DNA of 64,000 nucleotides from Dermatemys mawii (Eukaryota; Chordata; Testudines; Dermatemydidae), in the NCBI GenBank assembly GCA_007922305.1, contig ML677365.1, forward strand, positions 14,004,506 through 14,068,505. Direction: 5' to 3'. Position numbers and translations under genes: made by a program. Numbering within the stretch: position 1 is the first letter of the stretch; each line of letters opens with the position of its first letter. The notes beneath the pieces were generated by a model. That model was not told the DNA's origin. It saw nothing but the letters and a program-made list of their open reading frames with translations, and ran no database searches. Positions 50,446-60,990 of the stretch are shown one piece after another.

Positions 50446-50655
50446 GAATCAGAGGGGTAGCCGTGTTAGTCTGGATCTGCAAAAGCGACAGAGTCCTGTG
50501 GCACCTTAAAGACTAACAAACATATTGGAGCATAAGCTTTCGTGGGCTAATACACACTTCATCGGTTGCATCCGACGAAGTGGATATTAGCCCGCAAAAG
50601 CTTATGCTCCAATATGTTTGTTAGTCTTTAAGGTGCCACAGGACTCTTTGTCAAT
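50446..50655. repeat. Inverted pair of Penelope-like fragments
   Basis: A plus copy starts AGAATCAGAGGGGTAGCCGTGTTAGTCTGG and runs to TTCATCGG at 50565. A second copy, inverted, starts CCGACGAAG at 50572 and ends at about 50648 with CCACAGGACTCTTT. The arms are about 76 bp and differ at only a few positions. Hammerhead-like cores lie at 50529-50565 (minus) and 50572-50608 (plus). Only the plus copy keeps the GGTAGCCGTGTTAGTCTG head. Confidence 0.8.
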
Positions 50656-51049
50656 AGAATGAGACTCCAGTGTTGTGGGATAGGGAGGTCCATTTCCGAA
50701 ACAGGTTGCGTAAAAGAAGGCTCAGACAGAGAGAGACAAGTGTGGTAAGACTTAATCAGTAAAATGCAGTAAATTATCCTCCAGTACTTTTAATCCCTTT
50801 CATTCCCTAGTAAAATTAATTTTGAATATAACATTGTAAAATAAGTTTGGTATTAATGTTTAAAAATTGCATGGGTTTTGCTACAACTAACATGACAGTT
50901 GAGTTCTTAAACTAGCTTAATTGTTTCATCAGTCCAACACATTTGCAGACCTTCAAATTTTTGTCCTTCTAAAGTTTGTCTTTCCAACATAAGTTCTGAG
51001 TTTTATATTAGTACTTCTAGGCTTTTCATTCATTGGATATACAGGAACT

Positions 51050-52016
51050 CCTCACTTAAAGTTGTCCCGGTTCATGTTTTGTTTTCACATTGCTGATCAG
51101 TTAGAGAACATGCTTGTTTAAAGTTGTGCAATGCTCTCTCTTAACGGTCGTTGGGCAGCTGCCTATTTTGTCCACTGCTTGCAGGAGGAGCAGCCAATTG
51201 CAGCCAGCTGGTGGGGGTTTGGAACCAGGGTGGACTAGCAGCTCCCTGCTCCCCTAATTTCCCTGTACAGCAGCTGCCCAAGCTCTCAACTGCTGGTAGT
51301 TCAACTGTCCCTCCCCCACTGCCATGTGCTGCTCCTGTCCCTTGCCTTGGAGCTGCTCCCCAGGCTCCTGCTTGCTCTGCTTGGTGAGGGGGGAGGGTAG
51401 AGGGGAGCTAATGTCAGGGTGTCGTCCTGATCCTGCACCCTGCTTACCCATAGAGCAGGGGGGACACATGACAGTCCCAGTCCTGGAGGGAGCTTTCTGG
51501 TCTCAGCTTCCTGATGTAATTAACAAGGCAGTGTGTTTAAGGCAGGGATCAGCATACTTAAAAAGGAAATGCACCTCTCTCTCTCCGCCCCCCCCCCCCA
51601 TGCTGTCTCCACCCCTTTCATTCCTTCTGCCTTGTAGCCCCTGAGGCTACATTAACAACGTGTTAACCCTTGAGGGCTCAGGCAAAAGCTAGTTCATCTT
51701 TTAGTCGCAAGGCATTTCCTGGGAAATATCCCACCCTCTGACTTCACCCTCTCAACCAAGCTTCATAATCATCATCACTGTGTACAGTATTCAATTGTTT
51801 GTTTAAAGTGTGTGTGTGTGTGTGTGTAAAATATATATATATATATTCGTCTCGTCTGGTGAAAAAAATTTCCCTGGAACTTAACATCTCCATCATCCCC
51901 CCCCCCGTTACCCCTTTACATTTATTCTTGTGGGGAAATTGGATTTGCTTAACATCGTTTTGCTTAGTCGCATTTTTCAGGAACATAACTACAACGTTAA
52001 GTGAGGCGTTCCTGTA
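51050..52016. mobile_element. Tigger-like (Tc1/mariner) MITE
   Basis: The left end, 51052, reads CAGGAACTCCTCACTTAAAG and the right end, 52014, reads GTTAAGTGAGGCGTTCCTG; they are inverted repeats of about 24 bp (CAGGAAC.CCTCACTTAA.GTTGT). Both are bordered by TA. The 963-bp element has a GC-rich interior, a TG/TA microsatellite at 51809-51846, and no transposase. TA duplication and CAGG termini fit Tigger/pogo relatives. Confidence 0.8.
51809..51846. repeat. (TG)n / (TA)n microsatellite
   Basis: A GTGTGT run of about ten units followed by ATATAT of about eight units, inside the Tigger-like MITE. Confidence 0.9.
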
Positions 52017-52732
52017 TTAACAGTAATCGATGTCTGTAGTGTTCTATGAAGGAAACCTTTCATAAAGTAAGGACAAGTTCTTACAGGGTGGATTTGATTT
52101 AAATCAAATTGATTTAAATCACTAGTCTGGAAGACTCGATTTAATCAGATTTCTACATAGAAGTGCATTCTTGTTGGTTGTTGTAACCTTAACACACATT
52201 CTTCAACTTGGAGATAGATGTAGGTGTCATTTTTAGAAGGTACAGCCTATACATTTTTAAAGTGATTTATTTTGAAAACTTTTCAGATTAGTTTTATATG
52301 CATCTGAAATGAATGAATGGCTATTTTATTTACCAAAGATAATAGAAGCAGATATTTATGAAGTCATTAGGAGGTAAACTATCTCCAGTTCAACAGGTTA
52401 ATCATTAATATTGTGAGGATTTTCTTGCCATGCTGTATTAGGAGGAGAACATCACCAGATAGATATTTAAACTGTTTTATTTAACTAAAACAACAAAATC
52501 ATGTATTCTGGATTTTTTTCTTCAATGGCAAACCTGTATTTTAACAAAAAAATATGAATTTTTGAATTTAAACATTCAAGTTTTTTTAAATCAGGTTTGT
52601 TTTTGTTAAAATTGTTTATTTTTAACTTAAATTAATATTTCATTTAACTATTTTAAAAACCCCTCAAAGTTAAATCAATTGGGTCAGCCAGGTCAACATG
52701 AAAACCTTAAAATATTGGCTTCTGCAGCTACC

Positions 52733-54960
52733 TCAGTCATCTTCACGTTCATTTTTCTGTTTGTTCATAATCTGGAAAAGAAAAACAAGCTTTCCTGCTT
52801 TTTCAGGTCCCAAACGATTTCTCAATTTGGAATGAATTAGTTCAAAGGAAGAAAATATTCTTTCTACACTGGCAGAAGAAACAACTGCTGTTAAAAGTGA
52901 GATTATATGAATCCAAGTGCTTAAGTGACTTCCACCAGTTCACTGGTGTGCCTTTCTTTAAAACAGCAGCAGCAAGCATATATATCTTGAATGGTTCACT
53001 CTTAGCTCTGAAGTTTACTATAGTTGGCATTATGGAGGGATGATTGCTGGATGTCCGTGTCATAGCCAACCTCTGTTCTTCAGCAGTTAAGGTTTGACCC
53101 TGCTACCGAATATTTGCAAGAAAATGAGCTGGAGATAGTGCTTGTCCCATTTGTTTTGTTTTTTTTAACGCTTGTAATTTAACTCTCATTGCATATTTCT
53201 CTTTAAGATCTCATTCGGTTCCTTCTAAATTTCAATTGCGCCAGCAATAAAACAGCTATTTCCCTGAATTTTGTTTTTGAGTACAGAAATAGGCTTCAGG
53301 GTACTCAGCATGTGTTCAACATTTCTCTTAGGCCCAGTGTTGAGAACTTTGTCTGTGACAGTGCCATCTATTTTTTCACAATTTTGGTCACAAATTGCCA
53401 TCAGATTAGGCCAGTTCTTGATATGGTGCTCAAAACAGTCCTCTCCTGAGTTCCACCACACATCTTGTGGGAGAGTTAGCTTGGTTCCTCCCACTTTTTT
53501 CAGAGTAACTGCTGCAATGTGGTTGCAATTTCAACAACATTAGCCTTTATTTCTGGCATACCTGAAGTCTTTGGCTAGGAGGTGCATTAAATGAGCATTA
53601 CAACCGTATGTTGTTAGCTTGGGACTCTCTCTTCTAAATTTCATCTCATCTTGGAGACATTTGAAGCATTGTCTGTGACCAAGACATTTGAATTTTTTTC
53701 ACATTTGTTATAGCTTTTACAGCTGCTACTTGTAAATATTCTGCTGTATATGCATTTCCTAATGTATCAGTTGTTTCTATAAGGAAGACATTCCCTTCTT
53801 CTGTTGTCAAGAATCAGACGGGTAGCCATGTTAGTGTGGAATTGCAGAAGTGACAGAGTCCTGTGGCACCTTAAAGACTAACTAAAATTTTGGAGCATAA
53901 GCTTTCGTGGGTTAATACCCACTTCGTCGGATGCATGCAGTGGAAGTATCCAGGGGCAGGTATAAATAGGTAGGCAAGAACCAGGTGGGAGATAACAACC
54001 TTCTTCTGTTGTCACTCAAGCACATACAACAAGATCATGCTGCACCCATCAAGACTCAGGTTAACAATTTCACACTCTAGACCATTTGCACACTGCTCAG
54101 TTTCTCTTTCATATACTTTATCCAGAGATTTGCCTGCTACATCTGCTCCGTTGGGCAGACTCTAGCCTAGTCTTAATGACCAAGCCATGTTATCGAAGTG
54201 TGGGTTCTCAGTCATACAGAAAGGCAAGTTAGTTGCATAAACAAACTCGGGAATTTTTTCATCAATTACCTTTTTTTGTGATCTGCTAGTTCTTATCACA
54301 AACTTATCTATGGTTGGTTCTAGATGATAGAGATTTTTTTTTCTTTTTGCTACAGCTGATATACTGTGGCTATGTGACAAATGATGCGACTGAAACACTA
54401 TCATTGGCAGATAACTCTGAAACTGTAGAAAATGATGGTGATCTTGAAGGTGGATAGTCTTCAGAATCCTGTACGTTGAGGATAGATTCTCCTAAACAAA
54501 ATAAGTCAATGCAGTTATTTAATTATTATTACCATACTGCTCATTTAGTATTACTCATTGCATTCACTGACACTCAGTACTATTTTAAAGGTGAGATTGT
54601 AAAAGAACTGCCTATTTCAGCTATTTATTTATTTATTTATCACAACTGCATCTAAAATGATAGTACCATAGAGTAACAACTATATTTTTGCTCAAACATG
54701 AGAATTCAGGAATAGTCAAGAAGGAAGACATGCAATACTTAAGAAAGAAGTATGAAATGTAAAAATTTACTAACCTGAAGATCCTGCATACTCCTTTTCT
54801 CCTCTTCAGTGCAGCTTCCTCCTGAGAAGGAACACGTCTCATGATGATGTTTCATTCGGGCGACCAGGCCTTGCATTTCTTTGTTGCACTGTTTGTGCTT
54901 TGCATGCATACCTGTCTTACAGGTAGAGGAACTTCATTAAAATATTTCCAAAACGGGGGT
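52733..54960 (-). pseudogene. hAT transposase with BED zinc finger, broken
   Basis: The minus strand reads, in order: 54920-54830 KQCNKEMQGLVARMKHHHETC, a BED finger whose first Cys is replaced; 54360-54170 AVAKRKKNLYHLEPTIDKF and RSQKKVIDEKIPEFVYATN; 53494-53225 LPQDVWWNSGEDCFEHHIKN with ICDQNCEKIDGTVTDKVLN; 53170-52910 LSPAHFLANI, NHPSIMPTIVNFRAKSEP and VNWWKSLKHLDS; and 52885-52736 SSASVERIFSSFELIHSKLR then GPEKAGKLVFLFQIMNKQ and a stop (52733-52735). That last block is the hAT C-terminal dimerisation domain. Frameshifts occur near 54370 and 52900, and a 189-bp insertion sits in the middle. GT-AG signals suggest an intron at 54774-54492. Such proteins cut and paste hAT elements; this one is dead. 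Confidence 0.82.
53794..54014. mobile_element. Penelope-like insertion with 16-bp target duplication
   Basis: The 16-base CCTTCTTCTGTTGTCA occurs at 53794-53809 and again at 53999-54014. The 189 bp between begin AGAATCAGACGGGTAGCCATG and contain GTCCTGTGGCACCTTAAAGAC, AGCATAAGCTTTCGTGGG and CACTTCGTCGGATGCATG. The duplication length excludes hAT, Harbinger and mariner mechanisms and fits target-primed reverse transcription. The insertion disrupts the hAT transposase relic. Confidence 0.85.
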
Positions 54961-56545
54961 CTCGCGGCCTGCTGCCATTATAGGTTTACCCTTCAAGTGA
55001 GAGAACGGTATGGTAGATCTCAAATGAGGGCTACACTCAGAAAGACCTCAAGACTTCTGGAATATGCCGCTTAAACAGTTTCACTTTTGTTTCTACTGCC
55101 TGTCTCTCCCTTCTCACATTACTCTACAGATTTTTTTCTCCTTGTCCTTGAAATTTTGAAACTTTGCACTTTTAGAGAGAGACAAGGGATTGACTCTGTA
55201 CATGAAATTTGCAGAGGGACAGTAGGGTTGAGGTCTGTTGTTTCTCACCTTTATTTATTTAATAACATTTTTGCCGTTAACAATCATGTTCTCTCTGGAG
55301 ACACAAATCCACAGTTTGAGAACTGCAAAACTAAGCATCTCTGATAGTATCTTCTAGACTCAGCACTGAGTCCCATTGAGTAGATAGAAATATAAACCTA
55401 AATAATCTACAGAGAAACCCCTGGAACTCCATAAGACTGGGTCTCTAATCCATAAACTATTGGGACTCATTTACAGAACTTTTCTTAAATATTACATGAA
55501 TATATTCTCATTCTATAGAATTAGAATTTATAATCCCTATTCCATGATGAGATATTTGAGCTATAATGAATCTTAATTAAAACTTTAGGTTTTTCCTCAA
55601 ATCATTTTATTAAAAAAAATTTATTTTTATCCGCGCGGAGTTCTTATATATTCTTTCTCTTAAATTAGATATATTGCTGTTAATGAGTAGCTGATATCTT
55701 TAGGACAAGTGAGCCTGCTCATAATGGCTTGCCCTTGTTTGTCAGAAGGGAAGTACTTTAAATAGAACACTGTGTTATAGAAATCATCCTCAGGTACAGT
55801 ATTAATTCAGAATCCCCAGGTGGCAACATTCTTTTTTACTGAAAGCTTCATTAACTTTCATCAGTGTACACACTCAGAACTAGAAGCAGCTGGCCAAAGT
55901 AGGACATTGGTTTAACATCTTCTGTTGAATTAAGGAACCTGTTCCTATCAGATTAGTTTCACCAAAAGATGTGAATGAACAAATTTTTCTAGAAAGGTAG
56001 TTCAGGCTTCGATGCCAGCAAAGAACTATTTTAATCTTTATGGGTTGCATTCCAGTCTTCGGGTGAAGTCCAGATCACAACTTAACTCCAGTATGTACAC
56101 TGCCACCATGAAGGCAAAGCACTGATGTTGCAAAATGTACTTTTTCAATAAATAAAACTAACAATAAGAATCTCTGGGATAAACTTTATTTTGCTGGAGC
56201 ACAGGAACAAATGTGTTAAATGACTAGTCCCTCAGGGGAAAGAATATATCTGCTGCATCTTACATGATAGTTTACAACTTACAATGTGTAGATGTTTTAG
56301 TGGTGCATACTGAATATGTCTGTTTGCTTTGAGAAACCACCAGCTAGTTAGATCAACAGCTGGAACAGTGGAAAAATAAATCTCTTGGTTTGGTCAGTTC
56401 TCAGAGTGGAACAGTAAATATCTTTGTTAGCTAAAATCAGTAGTTCCAATCTAGTGATCTAAGCTAATAGGCAAAAAAGATGTAGTGACAGTGTGCCACT
56501 GCAGATTACTGGACATTACTTTTAACTATAACAAGTGACCTTGGC

Positions 56546-56591
56546 ACTGGAGGGAGGATATCTTACTCCCTCTATCTGTAGTCTCTCTTCC
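56546..56591 (+). repeat. Direct repeat copy 1 (46 bp)
   Basis: ACTGGAGGGAGGATATCTTACTCCC and following bases recur with one or two mismatches at 57834-57879, 1.29 kb downstream, the second copy lying within the DIRS-related region. Confidence 0.85.
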
Positions 56592-56705
56592 TTGGCTGTT
56601 TCATCATAAGCCTAGAAGTAGATCGGGACTGAGTGTCACTGGCAGATAAGTGCAGCTTGTGCTGAAGCTGTCTAAATTGTATCTTTTTTTAAAAAATTTG
56701 TCTAA

Positions 56706-56757
56706 GTGTGTGTGTGTGTATATGTATGTGTATATGTATATAAAAATAAATATATTT
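56706..56757. repeat. (TG)n(TATG)n microsatellite
   Basis: GTGTGTGTGTGTATATGTATG repeats followed by ATAAATATATT. Confidence 0.85.
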
Positions 56758-57204
56758 ATTTTTTGGTAGTACTGAAACGTCCTGGGGTTGGGATAGAAAT
56801 GTGCCAAGTTTCCTCTTTAAGTGCTGGTCCCTTTGTGTATTCCACATGTGAAGTACCCACGTGTACCATGTGTCCAAGTTTGAAGATTTTAGCAAGCAGT
56901 GTCTATTGGCCCCACATGCATAGTAGATCTCCTTGTGCTTCTAAGTACAGGCATAAGAGGCAGAGTGGGTCAATGGTTGCTCAGTTGCTTCTTACCATCA
57001 CATGACCAGTCTGTGAATCCAGTGTTGTCTTCTGCTCCAGTCTTTCAGAAAATCCTGTAAATAAGATTTTTAAATAGTTATCTTTTTAGCATATTATAGT
57101 TTTTAGTATAGCTTGTGTAGTTTGCTTCCCCACGGTCAGGGACTATACCCGGTCTGGGGAAACAATGTCCAGAGTCCTGGGATTCAAAAACTGTCTCCTG
57201 CCCT

Positions 57205-59190
57205 GTGTATTTCTGCATCAGTGACAAACATCAACGCTACCTCTGCTGCCCGATGCATATTTTGACAAAGTGCAGCATTTGTTCCTTGTTTCTAAGGAGA
57301 ACTCTCAAAGTTTATGAGCTACACCTTAGAAAACACTTAGTGGAGATGGCCATGAGGTGTCTCTCTGATTTGGACCCGGGACATCCCCCCACCCCTCAAT
57401 ACATCAGCCTCACCAAACTGGCAGCACCCCTCCAAGCACATGCTTAAGAGTGTAGCTCTGTTTCTAAGCATAAAGACTTTTCTCCAGGGATTCCCATGAG
57501 AGCAAGGACACTCTCATGGGCACATGGACAAACCCCAGTGAAGACCATATGTAAAACAAGTGCTTTTTTCCTGAGCCCACCAAGGTTGGGCAACCTCTTA
57601 CTCACAGACCCTGAAGAACTGATTCTGCAAAAAAACCCTGAGACTGGAAGATGAAGCAGGTACCAAAGTGTAAAGACCATCCTCCCCATTGGTCCTGTCA
57701 ATGAGTGCGGCTGTAGAATCTGCAGTATCAACTCATCTGCCCAAAGAACACATCAAGTTTAAAGATGTTCCTGTACCATCAGTGCTGACCACTGAGACCC
57801 ACACACACTGGAGTGCACAGAGAGCTACTCTTCACTGGAGGGAGTATATCTTACTCCCTCTATCTGTAGTCTCTCCTCTTGTCTGTCCCAGCCTTCCTGA
57901 AGGACATTACTAAACCGGAACATACTACTATGATACCCAGGATCGTCTCAGAATTGTCAGGCAGCCTGGCCCTGACTGCTCTGCCATTCTAACAGAAGTA
58001 GGGGGTGTTTTGGGGGGGTTCCCCCTTCCCCCCAATTCAGAATGAGTCTGGTGGGCTGGTCCCTCCTTCACCCCCACAGGGAGAGCCAAACTCAGTTTGA
58101 TTCAGGATCACAGTCACTACTCTTATGTACACAACCTCCCTAGGGACCAATGGTTTTCCAATCCATGCCCCCTTCCTCCCCCACTCCACCATCCCCAACA
58201 GTTAGGCTCTCTTTTTGACCTTATTGGGGATTGTAGGGTCCCTATCCCAGATATCCATGACCCTCCCAGGAGTCTTTCCGCTCTTCACCCAACCAGTCAC
58301 CAACTAGCTCCAATGGTGTATGAGCAGGAGAGGATGTTGAACTGGAACTGCAGGTACTGACAAATTCTGATGGGGAAACTCCCTCTTCTCCAGATGAGGC
58401 AATTTCTTCTTCTTCTTCCCCAGCCCCACCATAAACAATACCAGAGCTTATTACGAAGAGTGGCTGACTATCTCCAGATATCTCTGGAGTAAGTCCAAGA
58501 CCCACACCACCAGCTGTTGGACATTCTGCAGCCTCAGGACCTAAGTAAGGTAGTCCTTCCAGTTAATGAGGCCATATTTGAACTTGCAAGATTGCTCTGG
58601 CATACCCCAGCATCCTGTGCTCCCACACCTAAGAGGCACTGTTTTGTCGCGGCAAGGGGGAGCTGAATTTTCCACTCCCTGTTGGTGCAGGCTGCACAGA
58701 ATGAAATGGGTCACAATACCTAAGGACCCCATTCCATCAGACAAGGGTTCCAAGAGATGGCAGAAAAATCTTCACTGCTGACTTGTAATTCTGCATTGCC
58801 AATTACCAGGCCCTGTTAGTCAAGTATGACCTTAATAACTATTCTAGTCTGGAAGCCTTTCTGGGCAAACTTTCCTCTTAGGAAAGAGCCCAGTTACTCT
58901 TTTAGAGGTGGGCAGGCTGGTGGCAAAAACAGCTCTTCAGGATACAGTTAATGGCAGCAGATACAGCATTCAGGTTTAGCTACTGGTATTGTTCTGAGGA
59001 GGGATTTGTGGTTGCAATCCTCAGGTTTCCCTTGGGAGATGCAAAATACCATCCAAGACCTTCTCTTTCACAAGGAGATGATTCCCTTCACTTATTAAAG
59101 GACTCTCATGGTCTACCCTTTATTCCCTGGGGATCTATTCACCAGTCCCCAGGGAAGCCGCAAAGGCAAAACTCTAATTCAAGATGACCA
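57205..59190 (+). pseudogene. DIRS gag-like protein, broken
   Basis: 57205-57447 encodes a CCPMHILTKCSICSLFLRRTL stretch, which resembles the Cys-containing segment of turtle DIRS gag (FCLGESH...C..C..F..RT). 58559-58665 encodes PVNEAIFELARLLWHTPAS and TPKRHCFVAARGS, the PVNEA....W.TPAS...T.KR..Y.PA.G block. 58737-58930 in several frames follows the Q...K...L..ALPI...LL..N region, and 59124-59180 encodes SLGIYSPVPREAAKAKL near the C-terminus. Stops and frameshifts are frequent. Gag packages element RNA. Confidence 0.65.
57834..57879 (+). repeat. Direct repeat copy 2 (46 bp)
   Basis: Pairs with 56546-56591: ACTGGAGGGAGTATATCTTACTCCCTCTATCTGTAGTCTCTC. One substitution in the first 42 bases. 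Confidence 0.85.
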
Positions 59191-59280
59191 CCACCACCAC
59201 CACCACCACCTTCTCATGCATTCTATGACCACCCATGACCACCACAACCTTCTTCTCATGCACTCTACCACTAGTGTCCT
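59185..59280 (+). repeat. (CCA)n and degenerate minisatellite
   Basis: CCA units at 59188-59210 are followed by two imperfect copies of a CTTCTCATGCATTCTATGACC-type unit. It sits where the DIRS gag stops being recognisable. Confidence 0.85.
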
Positions 59281-59493
59281 GCTGAACCTCCCCACAAGTG
59301 ACAGCAGACACAGAAGTCCCACTTTTTCATCACTCTCTACAAGTGTGACCACAACCCATTCCCAGTCCACTGCTGGGACATTCAACATTCGGGAGCTGTG
59401 AACAGTCCACCTTGCATGCAAGACCTTCTTCCCACTCATTTGTTTCCTTCACATTCAAATGATGTCAAACTATATCACCACTATCATCTACAG

Positions 59494-59705
59494 CAATGGT
59501 TCTCAGACTTTTGTATTGGTGACCCTTTTTACACAGCAAGGCTCTGGATGTGACATCCTCCCCCTTATAAACTAAAAACACTTATTTTTATATTTAACAC
59601 TCTTATAAATGCTGGAGGTGAAGTGAGGTTTGAGGGTTAAGGCTGACAGCTCATGACCCCCCACCTCCATTCAAACATTGACCCCCAGTTTGAGAACTCC
59701 TTGTC
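59494..59705. mobile_element. hAT MITE inside the DIRS element
   Basis: Left end CAATGGTTCTCAGACTTTTG, right end CAGTTTGAGAACTCCTTG, inverted. The interior TATTGGTGACCCTTTTTACACAGC and CTTATAAACTAAAAACACTT is a common turtle hAT MITE. The flanks share TCTACA (59487-59492 and 59703-59708), a decayed 8-bp duplication. Confidence 0.82.
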
Positions 59706-59734
59706 TACATAACAGACAGGGAGGAGATCACTCC

Positions 59735-60285
59735 TCCTTTATTTGGAGACAGGCTTTGGGACTGGTGCATCAGACATACCACCATCATACAGATGGCATA
59801 ACTCCCGGAAGTTCACATTGAGGCGTTGGCAGAAAACCTCAGCAGGCACTTCTCGGCGAATCATCAGTTGAAAATCCTTTACTGCATTCTGTCAGACATA
59901 TTCAACCTCCCAGGAGACCTCTCTGTGTCCCAAATGAACAAAAATCTTTCTCTTTGTTCCAGAGGAGCTATAAGCCATAACTCCCAACACCACTCTCCTG
60001 TTAGCATGGAAAAGTAGTCTCCTGATATTCCTTTCATCCCATTCCACTACTTCACAACATCTCTTTCAAAGCAGCCATGGAAGAGGTCACTCCCCTAGCA
60101 CTCTACTGGCCAGGACGCTTTTGGTTCCAAGAGCTGTCCACGTCAGCCTGTCCTCCAGTCAAAATCTACACCTTCCCAGAAATCTTTAACCCTGCCCTTG
60201 TCCTAAGTCAACACCCCAATCCAGATTCCTCATCTCATGGCCTAATGTTTGGATTGGAGTTGGAAGTAGAGCGCTCTAGTTAGTC
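59735..60285 (+). pseudogene. DIRS RNase H tail and spacer
   Basis: In frame from about 59790 the sequence encodes LPEVHIEALAENLSRHFSANH, which fits the RNase H end motif LPG..N..AD.LSR. The next 400 bases correspond by frame fragments to the region between RNase H and recombinase (FIPFHYFTTS then LALYWPGRFWFQELSTSACPP, resembling the P.W....WF..L segment). It is broken by stops. Confidence 0.6.
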
Positions 60286-60599
60286 CTCTGTCAACAATAC
60301 TTACCCAGAATAAAAAAAGAATTAGTCAATACCTGTTTGGCTAAATGGAAACACTTCTTTGCCTGAATGCAACAGAATCAATCTCACCCAGTCTTGCCAA
60401 GCATCCCTACAGTTTTAGATTATCTCCTGTCTCTTAAACTCCTGGTTTATCAATCAGCTCATTACATTAATCGGCCATTAATGCCTTCTTCCCTCCAGTA
60501 GACAGGTGCTCTGTCTATATACCCAACCACAATACGGTTCATAAAGGACCTCATCAAGTTCTTTACATCAATCATTAAACCAACACCAACCACTATGGG

Positions 60600-60990
60600 A
60601 TCATAACCTCATGCTGCCAAAACTTGTGGTCCTTCATTTGAACCTGTAGCAACATGTTCCATGTCCCACCTATCCATGAAACTGAAGTTTCTAATGGCCA
60701 TTGCTTTTGCCATGAGGGTCAATGAACTGGGAGCTCTCATGGCAGACTGCCCTTCATGGTATTTCCCAGGGACAACGTATCCCTTTGCCTTCACCCTACA
60801 CTTGTACCCAAGGTCATTTCTGAATTCCACCTTAACCAATATGTTCACTTGCCTGTTCTTTTTCCAAAATCCCAACTTTCGTCTGAAGAGAAGAAACTTA
60901 CTCACTCAATGTCAGGAAAGCACTGGTCTTCTACTTGCAAAGAACCAATCCTATCAGGCAGTCTCTAAGACTCATTGCAATGATAGAGCA
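60600..60990 (+). pseudogene. DIRS tyrosine recombinase, N-terminal part of catalytic domain
   Basis: 60661-60755 encodes LSMKLKFLMAIAFAMRVNEL, the box I region whose Arg (in MRVNEL) is the first catalytic residue of tyrosine recombinases. After a +1 frame change, 60790-60965 encodes LHPTLVPKVISEFHLNQYVH and PVLFPKSQLSSEEKKLTHSM. The His-x-x-Arg and Tyr boxes are not present, so the copy is truncated and inactive. DIRS elements integrate through this recombinase rather than an integrase. Confidence 0.72.

Larger units (their letters stand above)
52084..54970 (-). mobile_element. Autonomous-type hAT transposon, broken
   Basis: One terminus at 52084 reads CAGGGTGGATTTGATTTAAATC with several ATTTAAATC repeats nearby. 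The minus strand then encodes the transposase: BED finger at about 54960-54820, middle region 54404-54162, catalytic to dimerisation region 53494-52733. The far terminus (expected ATTTAAATC-rich ending CCACCCTG) was not found, so the right border is approximate. A Penelope-like fragment is inserted at 53810-53998. Confidence 0.75.

Noticed and set aside
59179..59439. Trp-rich/His-rich frames around 59190
   Set aside because: Produced by translation of a CCA/TGG trinucleotide repeat.
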